From contig CALZMQ010000032.1 of assembly GCA_945788625.1 (NCBI GenBank), positions 1-38,606 on the forward strand: a stretch of 38,606 bases of DNA. The letters are read 5' to 3'. The stretch is from an uncultured Woeseiaceae bacterium (GTDB lineage: Bacteria; Pseudomonadota; Gammaproteobacteria; Steroidobacterales; Woeseiaceae). Positions within the stretch are counted from its first letter, which is position 1. The number at the start of each line of letters is the position of its first letter. The notes under the pieces are model-generated. The model saw only the letters and a program-made list of their open reading frames with translations, was not told the DNA's origin and searched no databases. This document shows, piece after piece, positions 37,010 to 38,606 of this stretch. The translations under genes and the position numbers were made by a program.

Positions 37010-37112
37010 AAAGGCAAACCTGACCAAAGTCAGGGACGCAAAGCCACGGGTCCTCGATTCCTCCGCGACGCCTCCTGCGACGCCACGAAGGACCCCAAGA
37101 TCGCCGGGCTGC
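37010..37112 (+). ncRNA. cyclic di-GMP-I riboswitch (GEMM-I)
   Basis: The aptamer core is unmistakable: AAAGGCAAACC, a 4-bp P1b hairpin TGAC-CAAA-GTCA, the highly conserved GGGACGCAAAGCCACGGG, a P2 stem GGGTCCT (37048-37054) with AGGACCC (37089-37095), and the closing GCCGGGCTGCC. Compared with Vibrio Vc2 the tetraloop is CAAA rather than GAAA. The P2 apical part is long and contains two GCGACGCC repeats and two pyrimidine tracts (37058-37064 and 37071-37076) complementary to the Shine-Dalgarno at 37141-37149. No terminator hairpin is evident, so control of translation is the likelier mode. The controlled gene starts at 37154. Confidence 0.94.
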
Positions 37113-37153
37113 CCTGCAGCAGAAGCACAATCAACTACTGAAGGAGGAAAGCC

Positions 37154-37657
37154 ATGAAAAGGCCTATTCTGTTTATATTGCTTCCGACAATCTGCCTGAG
37201 CCTGTTCTGTTCGACCAGTATTGCGGCGCCCGCGCTTGTGAATACGGACAGTACCTGCGCATTTGGCTGGATCAGCGCAGACCCACTGCCCCCGGCAGGG
37301 TTTCCGGATCTCATTTTGATCCCAGAGCCCAGCGGCGTGCTTGTTTTTACCAACAATGACAACGGCATCTATCAGTTTCAGTGCAAGTCTCAGCTTGATT
37401 GGTCGCAACCGGTATTCGCGATCAACCTGTTCACCGGCGATCCTGTTCTCGTTCGGCTTGGCAGTTTTGAACAGATGTGTGCAGAGATGGGTTGGTGCCG
37501 CAACGGCCAAAACGGCTCATTGGTCCTGGACGGTTCCACGGGGTTTCCATGCGTCACACCATACGGCCTGACTTTCGAGTGGCGGCAGGTCACTACGCCC
37601 AGTGGCAGAGTTTCATTTAGTTGTAAGTTACCGGAACGTCCGGTGGGCCAGGAGTAA
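37154..37657 (+). CDS. exported protein of unknown function under riboswitch control
   Basis: A 167-residue protein with a signal peptide (KRPILFILLPTICLSLFCSTSIAAPA) and a strong AAGGAGG ribosome site 6 bases before its ATG. The mature part is rich in aromatic residues, has several cysteines in CAFGW, FQCKSQL, MCAEMGWCRNG, FPCV and SFSCKLPE (possible disulfides), and looks beta-rich. I recognise no family. Its position directly after a c-di-GMP-I riboswitch suggests a role in surface attachment, matrix or motility, as for other riboswitch targets. It is the only gene clearly under this riboswitch, since a palindromic repeat follows. Confidence 0.82.
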   Translation: MKRPILFILLPTICLSLFCSTSIAAPALVNTDSTCAFGWISADPLPPAGFPDLILIPEPSGVLVFTNNDNGIYQFQCKSQLDWSQPVFAINLFTGDPVLVRLGSFEQMCAEMGWCRNGQNGSLVLDGSTGFPCVTPYGLTFEWRQVTTPSGRVSFSCKLPERPVGQE

Positions 37658-37667
37658 AGCGCAAACG

Positions 37668-37779
37668 GGAAAAGGTGTCAGGTTTATTTTCGTATTTTCC
37701 TTGACCATGGAAAATACGAAAATAAACCTGACACCTTTTCCGGACACCTTTTCCGCGAAAATAAACCTGACACCTTTTC
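37668..37779. repeat. 33-bp perfect inverted repeat with extra partial copies
   Basis: Arms 37668-37700 and 37709-37741 are perfect reverse complements of 33 bases around the 8-base loop TTGACCAT, so the transcript would form a very long hairpin. A 23-base direct copy of the right arm (37718-37740) recurs at 37757-37779, and a 12-base piece lies at 37743-37754. The core AAATAAACCTGACACC is of a type I associate with dispersed REP-like palindromes near REP-associated tyrosine transposases; no transposase is present here. The rest of the gap up to 37885 holds no gene. Confidence 0.88.
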
Positions 37780-37885
37780 TGGTGGAAAAGCTGGTCAACG
37801 AGCCGCGGCCACCGGACTATTGTCACTGGTTTCTACGCGTATCCCCGAATTGACCGGGGACTCCCATAGTGGGAAAACTACTCCT

Positions 37886-38194
37886 ATGAAAGCAATCATG
37901 TTGTTAACCGGAAGCGGCCCAGTCGTCATTCTCACGTCGCACGATTCCGTTACCGATCCCGCTTTGCTCGACAAACTGAAGGCCAAAGGTATCGATCGGT
38001 TTTTCGCGTATGAATTGCCGCTGGATGTCGCAAAGACACGTTATGGCGGCCACTTCCAGATGGTCCTCAACGATCTACATCAGACCGACGACCTTCGTGT
38101 CCTCGACTACAATGGAGAACGCGCGTTCGCGCTGTTCCGGCTGAATGAGCTGGGCGCGCCGGTGATCTACGATCCGGACTCCGAGGCCGCCTGA
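37886..38194 (+). CDS. small conserved cytosolic protein of unknown function
   Basis: From ATG 37886 the 102-residue product has no signal peptide or membrane segment. It begins MKAIMLLTGSGPVVILTSHDSVTDPALLDKLKAKGIDRFFAYELPLDVAKTRYGGHF and ends with RVLDYNGERAFALFRLNELGAPVIYDP. I recall similar short proteins in other proteobacteria annotated only as cytosolic or hypothetical. The compact alternating alpha/beta pattern suggests a small globular domain. The start was chosen because the upstream frame lacks another ATG with a good ribosome site; CTCCT precedes it rather than a purine-rich motif, so initiation is uncertain. Confidence 0.75.
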   Translation: MKAIMLLTGSGPVVILTSHDSVTDPALLDKLKAKGIDRFFAYELPLDVAKTRYGGHFQMVLNDLHQTDDLRVLDYNGERAFALFRLNELGAPVIYDPDSEAA

Positions 38195-38263
38195 TAAACG
38201 CCAAGCGTCCGTCACCTGCCGCCAATCGGTTGTGAGCGCCGTCGGCAGGGCGGGGCGACACTG

Positions 38264-38606
38264 CTAGTCGGACAGATTGGTCGCGTTTCGGCCGGCGTCT
38301 TTCGCGCGGTACAACGCCTCATCGGCACGGTGTAACCAGTCGTTCGCGCTTTCGCCGTCTTTGATTTCGGCAACACCGAGTGAGATCGTGACAGTCTGGT
38401 CGGGCACAAGTTCGTTGGCATCGACCAGGGTGCGTAATTGCTCGGCCAGGTGAGCCGCCCGGTGCAGGTCCTGCCCGTCGAGCACGACCACGAATTCCTC
38501 GCCGCCAATTCGGTAAAGGCTGTCCGTCACACGAATTCGCAGGTTGACTATTTCCGTAATGCTTTTCAGGATCTGGTCGCCCATCGCGTGCCCGTACACG
38601 TCGTTG
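38264..38606 (-). CDS. GGDEF domain diguanylate cyclase (5' part outside window)
   Basis: Synthesises c-di-GMP from two GTP. Only the last 113 residues are seen. The visible part begins within the conserved NDVYGHAMGDQIL stretch and has RVTD five residues before IGGEEF: an RxxD inhibitory I-site plus a GGEEF active site, so the domain looks active and product-inhibited. The tail has ISLGVAEI and ADEALYRAKDAGRNAT, typical of the domain end. The N-terminal sensory part lies beyond the window. Its closeness to the c-di-GMP riboswitch is notable but may be coincidental. Confidence 0.95.
   Translation of the reverse strand, partial: NDVYGHAMGDQILKSITEIVNLRIRVTDSLYRIGGEEFVVVLDGQDLHRAAHLAEQLRTLVDANELVPDQTVTISLGVAEIKDGESANDWLHRADEALYRAKDAGRNATNLSD

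Noticed and set aside
37602..37853. Open frames running through the palindrome on both strands
   Set aside because: Their translation is made largely of the repeated palindrome arms and has no ribosome site.

Overview
The window is a contiguous piece of a GC-rich gammaproteobacterial chromosome. The first 11 kb carries the classic order clpA, infA, aat, trxB, ftsK, lolA, rarA, serS, as in enterobacteria and many marine gammaproteobacteria. Codon use looks uniform and no transposase, integrase or CRISPR array is seen. An uncultured marine or sediment lineage is plausible, but that is a guess.

Layout. 1-11 kb: protein quality control and N-end rule genes (clpA end, aat), infA, a FemAB-like acetyltransferase, trxB, then the co-directional run ftsK-lolA-vanZ-like-rarA-serS, closed by a bidirectional terminator. 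11-16.4 kb: a BI-1/YccA-type membrane protein, a short-chain dehydrogenase, tRNA-Ser(UGA) with a repeat-rich trailer, and small housekeeping or hypothetical genes (histidine phosphatase, YjbQ, Bcp peroxiredoxin, GNAT). 16.4-21.7 kb: a secreted CotH-like protein facing a DUF4956 membrane protein, then a DUF47/PiT phosphate-uptake pair and an ALDH12-type P5C dehydrogenase. 21.8-24.7 kb: a membrane-anchored sigma-54 activator (probable CHASE8-HAMP-PAS-GAF-AAA-HTH) coupled to a previously hidden 51-residue exported peptide. 24.8-25.0 kb: tRNA-Arg(CCU) with a trailer element related to that of tRNA-Ser.

25.2-32.1 kb is an eight-gene operon in which most junctions overlap or nearly touch: two Cfa-family methyltransferases, DUF2878, DUF1295, DUF6134, a Blc-type lipocalin, an FAD oxidoreductase and DUF1365. 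This is the type of cluster linked in other proteobacteria to modified membrane fatty acids and photo-oxidative or membrane stress. 32.1-36.8 kb: holin-like membrane protein, dienelactone hydrolase, an M28 lipoprotein peptidase and a DUF885 peptidase. 36.8-38.6 kb: a c-di-GMP-I riboswitch in front of an unknown exported protein, a long perfect palindrome, a small conserved hypothetical protein, and the C-terminal end of a GGDEF diguanylate cyclase.

The most interesting signals are: (i) a structured repeat beside both tRNA genes whose outer parts copy the 3' end of the neighbouring tRNA, in direct and inverted orientation, while its hairpin core is shared and shows a compensatory base change; (ii) the c-di-GMP riboswitch whose P2 loop is complementary to the downstream Shine-Dalgarno sequence; (iii) the fatty-acid cluster with two methyltransferases of contrasting active sites; (iv) the exported peptide coupled to the sigma-54 sensor.
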